Assembly: GCA_938024995.1 (NCBI GenBank)
Contig: CALJDU010000013.1
Coordinates: 78,494 to 142,493 of the forward strand
Direction: 5' to 3'
Length of the DNA: 64,000 nt
DNA from: an uncultured bacterium
GTDB taxonomy: Bacteria > Myxococcota_A > Polyangia > Polyangiales > Houyiibacteriaceae
The notes under the pieces were generated by a model. The model was not told the DNA's origin. It ran no database searches and saw nothing but the letters and a program-made list of their open reading frames with translations. Each line of letters begins with the position of its first letter. Position 1 is the stretch's first letter. Position numbers and translations under genes: made by a program. This document shows, piece by piece, positions 52,701-64,000 of this stretch.

Positions 52701-55700
52701 GCCGTCTGCGCCGAGTGCACCGACAGTGAAGCGTGGGGCGACCCGGGCTGCGATGAGACCGCCGCGGTCTGCGACACCAGCGGCGCGAGCCCGACGTGCA
52801 CCGGCTGCACTGTGGACGCCGACTGTCTTTCCCGAGGCAACTGCTGGTCAGAGACGCGCATGGGTGACGGGACGGCCCAGTCGGTCGTGTTCCCCGGGAG
52901 AACCATTTCCCAGACCGTTACGGGGGCCGGGCGCTTTACGTCGAGCACGGTCAACCTCGGGCACTTCGCGCCGAACCCGGAACCGGGAGGGCTCCCTGTC
53001 TCGTCCGGTAGCGCGTTGGTCGCGACTGGAGGGACCCCGCTCACGGTCATGATCAACTTCGGCGCGCCGATCACGAACCCACGCATGCACTTGTGGCTGC
53101 TCGACTCCACCGACCTCACCTTCTCGGTGCCCGTGCGAAGGGTCTCCGGCTCGCGCCTCCTGCAGGTCCGAGGCGGCGTCGTGAACTGCGAAGACACCGA
53201 TGGCGCGCCCTGCGGCCCCGGCACGCCCTTCTTCGCAGGCGCGGAGGGAACGATCGAGCTAACGGGTACGTTTACCTCGGTCGACATGACCGTCACGCCC
53301 ACGCGACGCAACGACGGCTTCGCGTGGAACTTCTGCGTCGACGACCCCGAACCCGCCGGCGCGTGCGAAGGCGGTCTGTGTATCACATGTGTCGACTCGG
53401 CAGCCGCCGGCGCCACGGATCGCGGCTGCGACATGGCGACGCCTGTCTGCCTCGAGAGCGCCACCTCTGCGACATGCGTGGAGTGCGCAGCGGACGCGGA
53501 TTGCGCCAGCGGGGTGTGCGACGCGATGACGAACATGTGCGTTGGCTGCGTCGACTCTGCCGCGCCAGGGATGATCGACCGTGGCTGTGACGCGGCGACG
53601 CCCGCCTGCGACATCCGCGCCGACCCCGACGTCTGCGTGGAATGCCTGGCCGATGCGGACTGCGCAGGCGGCGTGTGCGACGAAGACACCAACAGCTGCG
53701 CGCCGTGTCTCGACTCGGCGACCGGCGCGGGGATCGATGACGGTTGCCTCGCGACCGCGCCGCTCTGCGACGACGGCGGCACGCCCGCGATGTGTCAGCC
53801 CTGCCTCGACGACAGCGCGACGCTCGACGTGGGCTGCGACGCAGACGCGCCCGTCTGCGACACCAGCGGTGCATCGAACGTCTGCCTGCCCTGCGAGGAC
53901 TCTGAGATGGGGAGCGGCGTCGACATCGGCTGCGATGACGCGGCGCCGATCTGCGTCACCTCGATGGGCGCGCCGACCTGCGTCGAGTGCGACAGCGACG
54001 ACGACTGTGACGTGGGCACGGTCTGCAACCCCGCGAGCATGTGCGTGCCGGGGTGCGACGACGATGACGATTGCGCCGCGACTCCGGAGACCCCGGTTTG
54101 CGACGTGGTCGCTCGAACGTGTGCCGAGTGCGTCACAGACACCGACTGCAGCGGCGTCGCCCGCTGCTCGCCGGTCGGCACCTGCGAGTTTGACGACAAC
54201 GACGAGGACGGGGTTCCCGATGACGAGGACCTCGACGACGACAACGACGGAATTCTCGACGAGGACGAACTCGGCGGCGAAGACCTCTCGACCCAGACGG
54301 CGACGGTGTCCCGACCTACCTCGACCGGGACGCGAACGACTGCGACGACGCCGACCTAGACGGCGTGTGCGACGCGGTCCCCAGCGCGCACGACGAAGAC
54401 GGCGACGGTGTCCCGAATCACCTCGATCTCGACGCAGACGGCGACGGGATCCCGGACCTCACCGAAGGCGGCGGAGACGACACCGACGTTGACGGCATCG
54501 TGGACGACTTCGCGGACGCGAACGGAGACGGCGTGGACGATGGGGTCGCCGCGAGCCCCCTTCCCCTCCCCGACACCGACGACGACGAGTCCCCGGACTT
54601 CCTCGACCTCGACGCGGATGGCGACTCGCTTCCCGACGCGCTTGAGGGACACGACGATGATCACGACGGGGTCCCAGACGCCGAGCCATCTGGCGCGGAC
54701 ACGGACGGCGACGGACTCGACGATGCGTTCGACCCCGACTGTGCAGCGGACGCAGACTGCGGCGGCGTCATCGGCGCTCCCGCGCCGCTTCCCGACCTCG
54801 ATGAAGACGGCGCGCCGGACTACCAAGACGCCGACGACGACGGCGACACCATCCCGACCGGGATCGAGGTCACGGAGGGCGAGGAGTACGGCGACGACGT
54901 CGACGAAGACGGATTGCCCAACTGGTACGACACCGACAGCGACGGGGACTCCTTCCCCGACATGAGCGAGGTTGTGCCCGACACGGACGGCGATGGCGTG
55001 CCGGAGAACACGAACGCCGACATGGACGACGTCCCAGACTACCTCGACCCGGACTCGGCGCCGACCGACAGCGATGGCGACTCGCTCCCGGACACCTTTG
55101 AGTGCCCGCCGCCTGCGTCTGTCGCGGATCCCGACAGCTGTCCTGATACGGACGGCGACAGGACGCCGGACCACCTCGACCCCGACGACGACGGCGACGG
55201 CCTCCCGACCGCAGACGAGATCACGGACGCGGGAGACACGCCAGACACCGACGGCGACACCGTGCCCAACTACCTCGACATCGACAGCGATGGCGACGGG
55301 ATCGTGGACGGCGTGGAGTGCGGCGACGGCCCGTGCGCTGACACCGATGGCGATGGCGCCCCCGACTACCTCGATCTCGACAGCGACAACGACACAGTGG
55401 GCGACGCGATCGAGGGTCACGACGCCGACATGAACGGTGTCCCCGATGCTGTCCCGAGCGGGAGCGACATCGACGGCGATGGTCTCGACGACGCCTTCGA
55501 CCCGGACAACGGCGGAACGATGGCGCCGGTCCAAGACACCGACGGCGACGGCGCTCCCGACTTCCAGGACGCCGATGACGACGACGACGGAACCCCGACC
55601 GCGACGGAGGACGGTGACGATGACGGTGACCCCACGAACGACGACGGCGACGACGACGGGACCCCGGACTACCTCGATCCGGATGGAACCGTGGACATCG

Positions 55701-55819
55701 GAGACGGCGGCTTGAGCGGCGGTGCGCTCTGCGCGACCGGATCGCAGCCAGGCGACCCGCTCTGGATGCTCTTGGCCTGTACCGCGCTCTGGATCCGACG
55801 TCGCCGGGTCGAGCGCTAG
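49774..55819 (+). pseudogene. Broken giant surface protein: gliding-type WD-like N-terminus, cysteine-rich repeats, TSP3 calcium repeats, MYXO-CTERM-like tail
   Basis: Three frames together read as one ~2,000-residue protein. A signal peptide starts at 49774. A TAG at 49882-49884 sits where the family expects Trp (SNWVFG), consistent with a TGG-to-TAG change. The same frame then stays open to 50586 (RAWNSANTQIST, FDRCRGTLSG), like Bacteroidetes surface WD-type proteins. The protein continues one base back, from about 50570 to 54359 (YGVQFSPDDTKVY, then cysteine repeats such as CVECAADADC). Near 54285 it shifts again by one base into 54365-55819, with DxDGDGxPD thrombospondin-type-3 repeats. 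The C-terminus has Cys, a hydrophobic helix and RRRR, like a MYXO-CTERM sorting signal. Both shifts fit single-base losses. Assembly error is possible. Confidence 0.8.
54180..55690 (+). repeat. Thrombospondin type-3-like calcium-binding repeats
   Basis: The translation of this stretch is dominated by DTDGDGxPDxLDxDxDxD units. These are degenerate at DNA level but regular in Asp spacing, as in calcium-binding surface stalks. The frame change near 54285 lies inside it. Confidence 0.8.
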
Positions 55820-55925
55820 CGCGCGGACTGGGTCCCAGTCACCCAGTCACGTTGCCCAAACAAGGGGCGGCACGTCTTCGTCCCCCAACGGTGGCCACCT
55901 GGCCGCTTTTGGGTATCGTAGGCGC

Positions 55926-56885
55926 GTGCGTGACCCTAAACGTGTCCTCGGCGGGATCCTCGTTCTCGCGCTGCTCTGCGTCGCGACGCGGGCGGTTCGC
56001 GTGCGCGCGATGGAGCACTACGGCGACACCCAGAAGTACGAGGACATGTACTACCTGCCCTCCGCCGAGTGGTTGGGGGTCATGTCGCTGGGCCACAAGA
56101 AGGCGCTCGCGGACCTCGTCTGGATGAAGGCGCTCGTCTACTTCGGTGACGAGTTCGCCCAGGGCGGTTCGGTCAACCACGTCTTTCGCTACGGCGAGGT
56201 CATCGTCTCGCTCGATCCAGACTTCGCGCGGGCGTACCAGTGGGTCGGCGTCGCGGGCATCTACACGCCCGACGGCGCGACCGTGGAGGAGACCCGACGC
56301 GCGATCGATTTTCTGGAGCGCGCGACCCGACGCTTCCCCGACAACGGTGACATCGCGTGGGACGCTGGCGCCACAATCGCATACGAGCTCGTCCCGATGC
56401 TCGACGATCCGGATGAGAAAGCAGCGCTGCGCCAGCGCGCCACCGAGCACATGATGGTCGCCGCGCGACAAGGCGCCGGCCCCGCGTGGCTGGCGATGGT
56501 GAACGCGAACCAGCTCCGCGACGCCGGCCGTCTCGAGCAAGCCGCGCGGCATCTCGAGGAGATGTACGGAACCGTCGACAACGAGGACGTCCGCGCCCGG
56601 ATGAGGAGCGAGATCGCGTCGCTTCGATCACGCGCGCACGCTGAAGCGTTTACCCATGCGAACCAAGAGTTCGAGCGAGCGCACCAAGAGAGCTACCCTT
56701 ACCTGCCTCCATCGCTGTTCCTTCTGGTGGGGGAGCCCATCGACCTGAACGCGCTCCCGGCGCGCGGGTTCGTCGCAGAAGAGGCGATGCAAGATCACGA
56801 TAGCGCCGCAGACGTGGCAGACGTCGCCAGCGACGCCAGCGACGCGGAACCGGAAGACGTCGCGGATCCAAGCGGGGCCCCGTGA
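55926..56885 (+). CDS. Membrane-anchored TPR-like protein, function unknown
   Basis: The GTG at 55926 begins VRDPKRVLGGILVLALLCVATRAV, an uncleaved N-terminal membrane helix; earlier codons overlap the surface-protein end and are not protein-like. The 319-residue protein has TPR-like helices (AYQWVGVAGIYTPDGATVEET, IDFLERATRRFPDNGDIAW) and an acidic, alanine-rich tail. I recall similar proteins (with YYLPSxEWLxxxSLGHK near the start) beside prepilin-like genes in Myxococcota. Its stop overlaps the next GTG (GTGA). Confidence 0.65.
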   Translation: MRDPKRVLGGILVLALLCVATRAVRVRAMEHYGDTQKYEDMYYLPSAEWLGVMSLGHKKALADLVWMKALVYFGDEFAQGGSVNHVFRYGEVIVSLDPDFARAYQWVGVAGIYTPDGATVEETRRAIDFLERATRRFPDNGDIAWDAGATIAYELVPMLDDPDEKAALRQRATEHMMVAARQGAGPAWLAMVNANQLRDAGRLEQAARHLEEMYGTVDNEDVRARMRSEIASLRSRAHAEAFTHANQEFERAHQESYPYLPPSLFLLVGEPIDLNALPARGFVAEEAMQDHDSAADVADVASDASDAEPEDVADPSGAP

Positions 56886-57436
56886 AGCGGTCGTCGCGAC
56901 GCTTGGCGGGGCTCACGCTGATTGAGTCTGCGGTTCTCTTCTGCGTGGTCGGCGTCTTGCTCGCCGCGTTCATCCCGTCCTTCGTTCGACAGGTACGCAG
57001 CAGCAAGATCAGTGAGGCGACGACGCAGCTCGCCAGCATCTATGCGCGCACCGTGATGTACTACGACGCGACCCACGAGACCCCGGGCGGTCGCCGCCGC
57101 CGCTGCTTCCCGCCCCCGGCCGGTCCCACGCCAGCGACGCCCTCCGTCGACGCGGTCGAGGTCGACTTCATCAGCGAAGAAGAGCCGGGGCGACTCACGT
57201 GGATGGCGCTCGGTTTCATGCCGACGACGCCGCTCCGGTTTCGCTACACGTTCATCCCGAGCCAAGACGGGTGCGGAGTGGCCGCGGATGATGAGGCGTC
57301 CGCCATCACCATCCGCGCGGAAGGCGACCTGGACGGCGATGGTCGGATGTCGACGTTCGAGCGCGCCGCCCGGATCGAGCGCGTCGGCGGCCTCAAGCCG
57401 TTCGGCGTTCTGTCGGTCGAGAACCGCGTCGAGTAG
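56882..57436 (+). CDS. Type IV prepilin-like / pseudopilin protein
   Basis: The 184-residue product starts at a GTG overlapping the upstream stop. A basic leader is followed by the prepilin peptidase motif GLTLIES and a hydrophobic helix (AVLFCVVGVLLAAFIPSF), the signature of class III signal peptides cut by PilD. The C-terminal domain contains two Cys (CFPPP and GCGV) and no recognised minor-pilin fold. It is probably assembled as a minor pilin or pseudopilin, and may act with the upstream TPR-like protein. Confidence 0.75.
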   Translation: MKRSSRRLAGLTLIESAVLFCVVGVLLAAFIPSFVRQVRSSKISEATTQLASIYARTVMYYDATHETPGGRRRRCFPPPAGPTPATPSVDAVEVDFISEEEPGRLTWMALGFMPTTPLRFRYTFIPSQDGCGVAADDEASAITIRAEGDLDGDGRMSTFERAARIERVGGLKPFGVLSVENRVE

Positions 57437-57481
57437 CGCTTCGTTCCGGGTCGCGTCCTACGAGAGCGCAGAGAGCGCCTG

Positions 57482-60519
<3,038 letters not shown>

Positions 60520-60523
<4 letters not shown>

Positions 60524-61461
60524 CGCGTCATCCTTTGCGCGAGCTCGATCGCCGCGATCATTCCGTCTGCATCGGCGCTCCCGCGCGCGCGAGCGTCATA
60601 TGCGACTCCGTGGTCGACGCTGGTTCGAATAAAGGGGAGCCCGTAGGTCATGTTCACCGCCGCGCCCCAGTCGAGGAGCTTCGACGCGATGGTCGCTTGG
60701 TCGTGGAACATGGCCACGACGCCGGCGAGCTCCCGGCGCGAGGCGGCGCGAAAAATCGACTCCGCGGGTCCAGGCCCCTTGAGCGTCATCCCCGACAATC
60801 GGGCTTCTCCCCGGAGCGCGTCCACGACTGGCCCGATCACCTTGGGCTCCTCGTCACCGAAGAGGCCGCCTTCGCCTGCGTGTGGATTCAGCCCCGCGAC
60901 CCAGACATCGCCGCGTTGCTCCACCCGGGCGAGCGCATCGATGAGATGACGCGTCGCGCGCTCGACTCGCGCAGCCGTGATCGCTCTCGGGACCTGTGCG
61001 ATCGCGAGATGCGTCGTCACCAGCGCTACACGAAGGACCGGACCGAAGAACATCATTGTGACCGCATCTGGCGCCAACCCGCACGCCGCGGCGAGCCGCT
61101 CCGTCTGGCCCGTGAACGGGGTCCCCGCGTCCGTGATCGCGCGCTTGCTTGTCGGACCCGTGACCAACGCGCGCGCTTCACCTCTTTGCACCGCCGCGAT
61201 CGCGGCGTCGAGCGCCGCGAGCTGTTGGGCGCCGTTCTTCGGGCTGGGAGCGAACACTTCCTCGCCCGGGCCGACATCGATCAGCTGGACCCGACCCGAG
61301 TCGACGTTTGCGCGTTCGAGCTCCGCTCGCATCTGCTCGGCGTCGCCGAAGACCAAGTAGTGATCATCAACCTTCGCACACGCGGCGGCCGTGACGAGCG
61401 GGCCGATCCCGCCCGCGTCTCCCACGGAGATCGCCAGGGGCGCTCCTGAACGCTCGGCCAT
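60520..61461 (-). CDS. pdxA: 4-hydroxythreonine-4-phosphate dehydrogenase PdxA
   Basis: The 313-residue protein matches PdxA: N-terminal GDAGGIGP, VTGPTSKRAI, TGQTERLA (the usual GHTE is GQTE here), the NPHAGEGGLFGDEE segment, and the C-terminal FHDQATIASKLLDW with GLPFIRTSVDHG, which holds zinc-binding residues. It oxidises 4-phospho-hydroxy-threonine in pyridoxal-5-phosphate synthesis. The gene lies one base from the response regulator stop and overlaps the uvrA start by four bases, so the three form a tight cluster. The GQTE change loses a His found in most homologues. Confidence 0.93.
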
Positions 61462-61462
61462 C

Positions 61463-62134
61463 TCAGGGCGCTTTCATTTTGTAGCCGACGCCGCGCACGG
61501 TCTCGAGAGACGCCACACCGTGGCCCAGCTTCATTCGCAAACGTCGCACGTGGATGTCCACCGTACGGCTGCTCCCGTAGTGGTCCACCCCCCAAACCTT
61601 CTCGAGAAGCTGCGGCCTGGAAAAAACGCGGCCCCGGTTCTCGCAAAGGAAGCAGAGCAGCGCGAACTCTTGCTGCGTGAGCCGCCGCTGCTCACCGTCG
61701 ACGGATACCTCGTGCGCCGCGATGTCGATGCTCAGCGCGCCGATCTTGATTCGCTCGCCGACCGCGAAGTCCGATCGCTTCCACTCCGCGCGCCGGATGC
61801 GAAAGTAGAGCTCCGCCGGGACGTAGGGAAACAAGACCAGATCATCGAAAGGATCGGTCTCGCGAACACGCGACAGTCCCTTAACGGTAACAACGAGGAG
61901 GACGGGGACCCCGGCCAGCGGCGCTGCAGAGGTCAGGCGTTGAAGCGCCGCGCGACCGGCGTCGACGTCGTCAAGCGCCTCCACCAGGACGGCTGCGGGA
62001 CGCGGTCCTTCGAGTTCACGCGGCAGGTCAAAGAGCCCCGCCACCCTTGCTTCGCAGCCGAGCTGCGCGAGCACAGAAACCGCAGCTTCATCGCGAACAG
62101 AGCCCCCGCTCGGGCCGACCACCAAAATCCACAC
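61463..62134 (-). CDS. OmpR/PhoB-like response regulator with degenerate receiver
   Basis: The GTG start gives 223 residues. The C-terminal half is a clear OmpR-type winged helix: RLTQQEFALLCFLCENRGRVFSRPQLLEKVW, then SSRTVDIHVRRLRMKLG and VRGVGYK. The N-terminal half has receiver-like length and hydrophobic pattern but lacks the signature acids: the usual DD pair after strand 1 is replaced by VVGPSG, and the phosphorylated Asp position reads VLVEA. A Lys remains (VTVKG). The factor is therefore probably not phosphorylated and may be constitutive or ligand-controlled. It adjoins pdxA and uvrA. Its targets are unknown. Confidence 0.85.
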   Translation of the reverse strand: MWILVVGPSGGSVRDEAAVSVLAQLGCEARVAGLFDLPRELEGPRPAAVLVEALDDVDAGRAALQRLTSAAPLAGVPVLLVVTVKGLSRVRETDPFDDLVLFPYVPAELYFRIRRAEWKRSDFAVGERIKIGALSIDIAAHEVSVDGEQRRLTQQEFALLCFLCENRGRVFSRPQLLEKVWGVDHYGSSRTVDIHVRRLRMKLGHGVASLETVRGVGYKMKAP

Positions 62135-62364
62135 CGCTCAGAATCGCCACTGCTTCGCAACCGTCTGAGCGAAGCGTTGGCGAAGCTACTGCGTTGCCCC
62201 GACGCTCGCAATCTGGACGAAGAATCGACCCCACGAAGTGACCCTCCTCGCGTACCGCATTGACCATCCTTCTCGTCGCGCTTCACGCACCAGAATCGAC
62301 GGTTCGACCTTGACCACTTACCAGCCAGCCGCTTTACTGCGGCGGGCAGGGTAGAGGACTCAGG

Positions 62365-64000
62365 TTGGCAGCGAAGGATTGGCGGCTCGTAGTAACTGAA
62401 TTGGGTGGCTCCACGCCGCTCAACGAGGTCACGATCCAAGCAGACAACTGGATGATGGCGCTTCGTCGCGGCCGGAAACAGCTGGGTGAACGGGGTGGTG
62501 TTCCAACCGGTTCGAGCTGCGCGGTCGACCCCGACGGCAAGGTCACGATCCTGGACCCGGTCGACCGTCGCCAGTTCGTCCTGACGCCCAATGCGGAGGG
62601 CGCAGTCGCACCGGAGCCCGCGAAGTCTGCGCCTGCTCCGAACGCCGCTGCTGCTGTGGTCTCTTCGGCAGCGGCAGCAGCCCCAGCAGCAGCACCGGCG
62701 TCCGCCAAAGCCGTTACGCCCTCCCCCGCGTCCAAGCCCGCTCCGAACAATGGAGCCGCGAAGACGAACGGGAGCAAGCCGAAGCGCCGTGCCGCGGCGA
62801 CGATGGCCTATGTTCCGCCCGCCGCAATCGAAGCGGTGAAGCGAGAGATCGCGGTTGGTGACGCGAAGTCCAAGCCGGCAGAGTCGAAGGCTCCCGCCAA
62901 GTCGGACGCGCCGAAGGCAGCAGAAGCCAAATTCAAGAGTTCCATTCCTGCACCCAAGCGAACGAGCTTTCCGCCCCCCGCAGAGCCGAAGCTCAAGTCC
63001 GAGAAGGCAAAGAAAGCCGCCGACGAGCCTGCTTTCAAGCTCCTCCACGAGCGGAGCGAAGAGCCGACCAAAGAACGTCCCATTGCTTACCGCGAGCGAA
63101 CCCTCTGCGTTGACGCGGGCACGTCCAAGACAACCGCGGAGCTGATCGCGCGCGTTCAGCTCGACGACATTCGCGAAGGTCTGAAAGACAAGCCGAAGGG
63201 CAAGCTCATTCGGATCGCGGTCTTCGACCACCCGTGGTCGGAGCGCCCAGAGACTCCGCCGCTGGTGACGCTGGAGTGGAAAGACTGGCGCAACGAGCTG
63301 AACGTGGCTTACCCGCTTGAAGCACTGCCTGCCCCGAAGGCGAAGCGATCCACAGGTGACCAAGCGATGCCGATCGGTCCGACGACGGATGAGGTGATCG
63401 CCGAAGTGGGTATCCCGGAGTCCGCTATTCCGGATGCGCCGTCCGAAGCAAGCGCTCCTCTTGAGTTGATGGTGCCGAAGGCTTCTCCTGCGCCGGTCGT
63501 GCAATCGGCAGTCGCCGTTGTTGGTGCGACTGCCGTCGGAACCGCTCCTTCCCCATCGTCTCCGCCGAAACCCGCGCTTGAGTTGCCGGAAGCGGAAGCA
63601 GACGCTGCCGCAGACGCTGCTGCAAAGGTGGCGACCGAAAAGGCCGCTGCTGACAAGGCCGCTGCCGACAAGGCCGCTGCCGACAAGGCCGCTGCCGACA
63701 AGGCTGCCGCCGACAAGGCCGCTGCCGACAAGGCCGCTGCCGACAAGGCTGCCGCCGACAAGGCTGCCGCCGACAAGGCTGCCGCCGACAAGGCTGCCGC
63801 CGACAAGGCTGCTGCTGACAAGGCTGCTGCTGAGGCTGCCGCCGACAAGGCTGCTGCTGACAAGGCCGCTGCTGACAAGGCCGCTGCTGACAAGGCCGCT
63901 GCTGACAAGGCCGCTGCCGAAGAAGACGATGACGATGATGACCTCGTGATTGGTGACGTGGCGCCGGCACCCAAGCGTGAGCGACGCCGGACCACCTCCG
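62365..64000 (+). CDS. Alanine/lysine-rich protein with TolA-like repeat (3' truncated)
   Basis: The frame is open from before the TTG at 62365 (GAGG seven bases upstream) to the window end. Residues 1-75 form a small domain (AAKDWRLVVTELGG, DNWMMALRRGRKQLGE, VDPDGKVTILDPVDRRQFVLTP) that I recall at the start of many myxobacterial proteins, apparently before a variable tail. Then come an Ala/Pro linker, a second short conserved stretch (PIAYRERTLCVDAGTS, ~235-250) and AAADK repeats at about 425-520, followed by an acidic run and LVIGDV. A frame exists on the opposite strand but is a mirror of the repeat. It is probably cytosolic; the function is unknown. Confidence 0.75.
   Translation, partial: MAAKDWRLVVTELGGSTPLNEVTIQADNWMMALRRGRKQLGERGGVPTGSSCAVDPDGKVTILDPVDRRQFVLTPNAEGAVAPEPAKSAPAPNAAAAVVSSAAAAAPAAAPASAKAVTPSPASKPAPNNGAAKTNGSKPKRRAAATMAYVPPAAIEAVKREIAVGDAKSKPAESKAPAKSDAPKAAEAKFKSSIPAPKRTSFPPPAEPKLKSEKAKKAADEPAFKLLHERSEEPTKERPIAYRERTLCVDAGTSKTTAELIARVQLDDIREGLKDKPKGKLIRIAVFDHPWSERPETPPLVTLEWKDWRNELNVAYPLEALPAPKAKRSTGDQAMPIGPTTDEVIAEVGIPESAIPDAPSEASAPLELMVPKASPAPVVQSAVAVVGATAVGTAPSPSSPPKPALELPEAEADAAADAAAKVATEKAAADKAAADKAAADKAAADKAAADKAAADKAAADKAAADKAAADKAAADKAAADKAAADKAAAEAAADKAAADKAAADKAAADKAAADKAAAEEDDDDDDLVIGDVAPAPKRERRRTTS
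63640..63924 (+). repeat. 15-bp tandem repeat encoding AAADK units
   Basis: The unit GCxGCxGACAAGGCx occurs 17 times with silent third-base changes and one interruption (GAG in place of GACAAG). The period is a multiple of three, so gain or loss of units would keep the frame. Confidence 0.9.

Noticed and set aside
52484..53782. A 432-codon minus-strand frame opposite the surface protein
   Set aside because: Ser/Pro-rich complement of the cysteine repeats; no start context or domain.
63425..63995. Minus-strand and plus-strand frames over the AAADK repeat, and a CRISPR-like look of the repeat
   Set aside because: The 15-bp units are directly adjacent with no unique spacers and code for protein in the third frame. 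The alternative frames are translation shadows.

Overview
The window is high-GC DNA of a myxobacterium (phylum Myxococcota; a marine Polyangia or Sandaracinaceae-like member is my guess, the family is not settled by the sequence). The lineage call rests on an MglA-family GTPase, a set of Glt/Nfs-type envelope proteins (large TPR proteins, an FHA-TonB/AgmX-PglI protein, paired outer-membrane barrels), a MYXO-CTERM-like surface protein tail and many FHA, HEAT and TPR proteins. No tRNA, rRNA, insertion sequence, phage or CRISPR array was recognised.

Layout. 0-4 kb: end of an exopolysaccharide locus (O-antigen ligase/TPR protein cut by the window edge, then a bacterial tyrosine autokinase). 4-7 kb: a metallo-beta-lactamase-fold hydrolase coupled to an MglA-family GTPase, then a small lipoprotein and a PH-like membrane protein. 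7-14 kb: minus-strand carB-greA-sulfatase-like/HEAT transmembrane protein. 14-16 kb: two tandem FHA proteins that look like diverged paralogues. 16-19 kb: tsaE, an M1 metallopeptidase and a membrane protein. 19-41 kb: three minus-strand transcription units for a trans-envelope machine resembling the Agl-Glt gliding complex or its sporulation relative Nfs: (i) GltC-like, GltD-like, GltE-like; (ii) an 82-residue exported protein and a GltG-like FHA-TonB protein; (iii) a small TPR protein and a 3,341-residue GltI-like TPR protein. Each unit has a recognisable promoter and the first two end at strong hairpin terminators. 41-46 kb: yraN, a HAMP membrane protein, a HEAT protein, an Ig-like protein and ftsY. 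46.8-48.9 kb: two tandem outer-membrane beta-barrel proteins of the GltA/GltB type with their own promoter and a UUCG-loop terminator. 49-57 kb: a HEAT protein, a giant surface-protein gene broken by one nonsense codon and two frame changes, a TPR-like protein and a prepilin-like protein. 57-62 kb: uvrA with a histone-H1-like lysine tail, pdxA, and a response regulator with a degenerate receiver. The window ends inside a gene with a TolA-like Ala-Asp-Lys repeat.

How they may work together. The barrel proteins (outer membrane), GltC/D/E-like proteins (periplasm and outer-membrane lipoprotein), GltG-like protein (inner membrane, linking a cytosolic FHA domain to a periplasmic TonB-like domain) and the GltI-like cytosolic scaffold could form one envelope-spanning machine. 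In Myxococcus xanthus the counterparts are split over two clusters, and MglA switches the machine on. No motor (AglRQS), GltJ, GltH or MglB was seen here. Assignments to individual Glt proteins rest on architecture, order and remembered family features, not on a database search.
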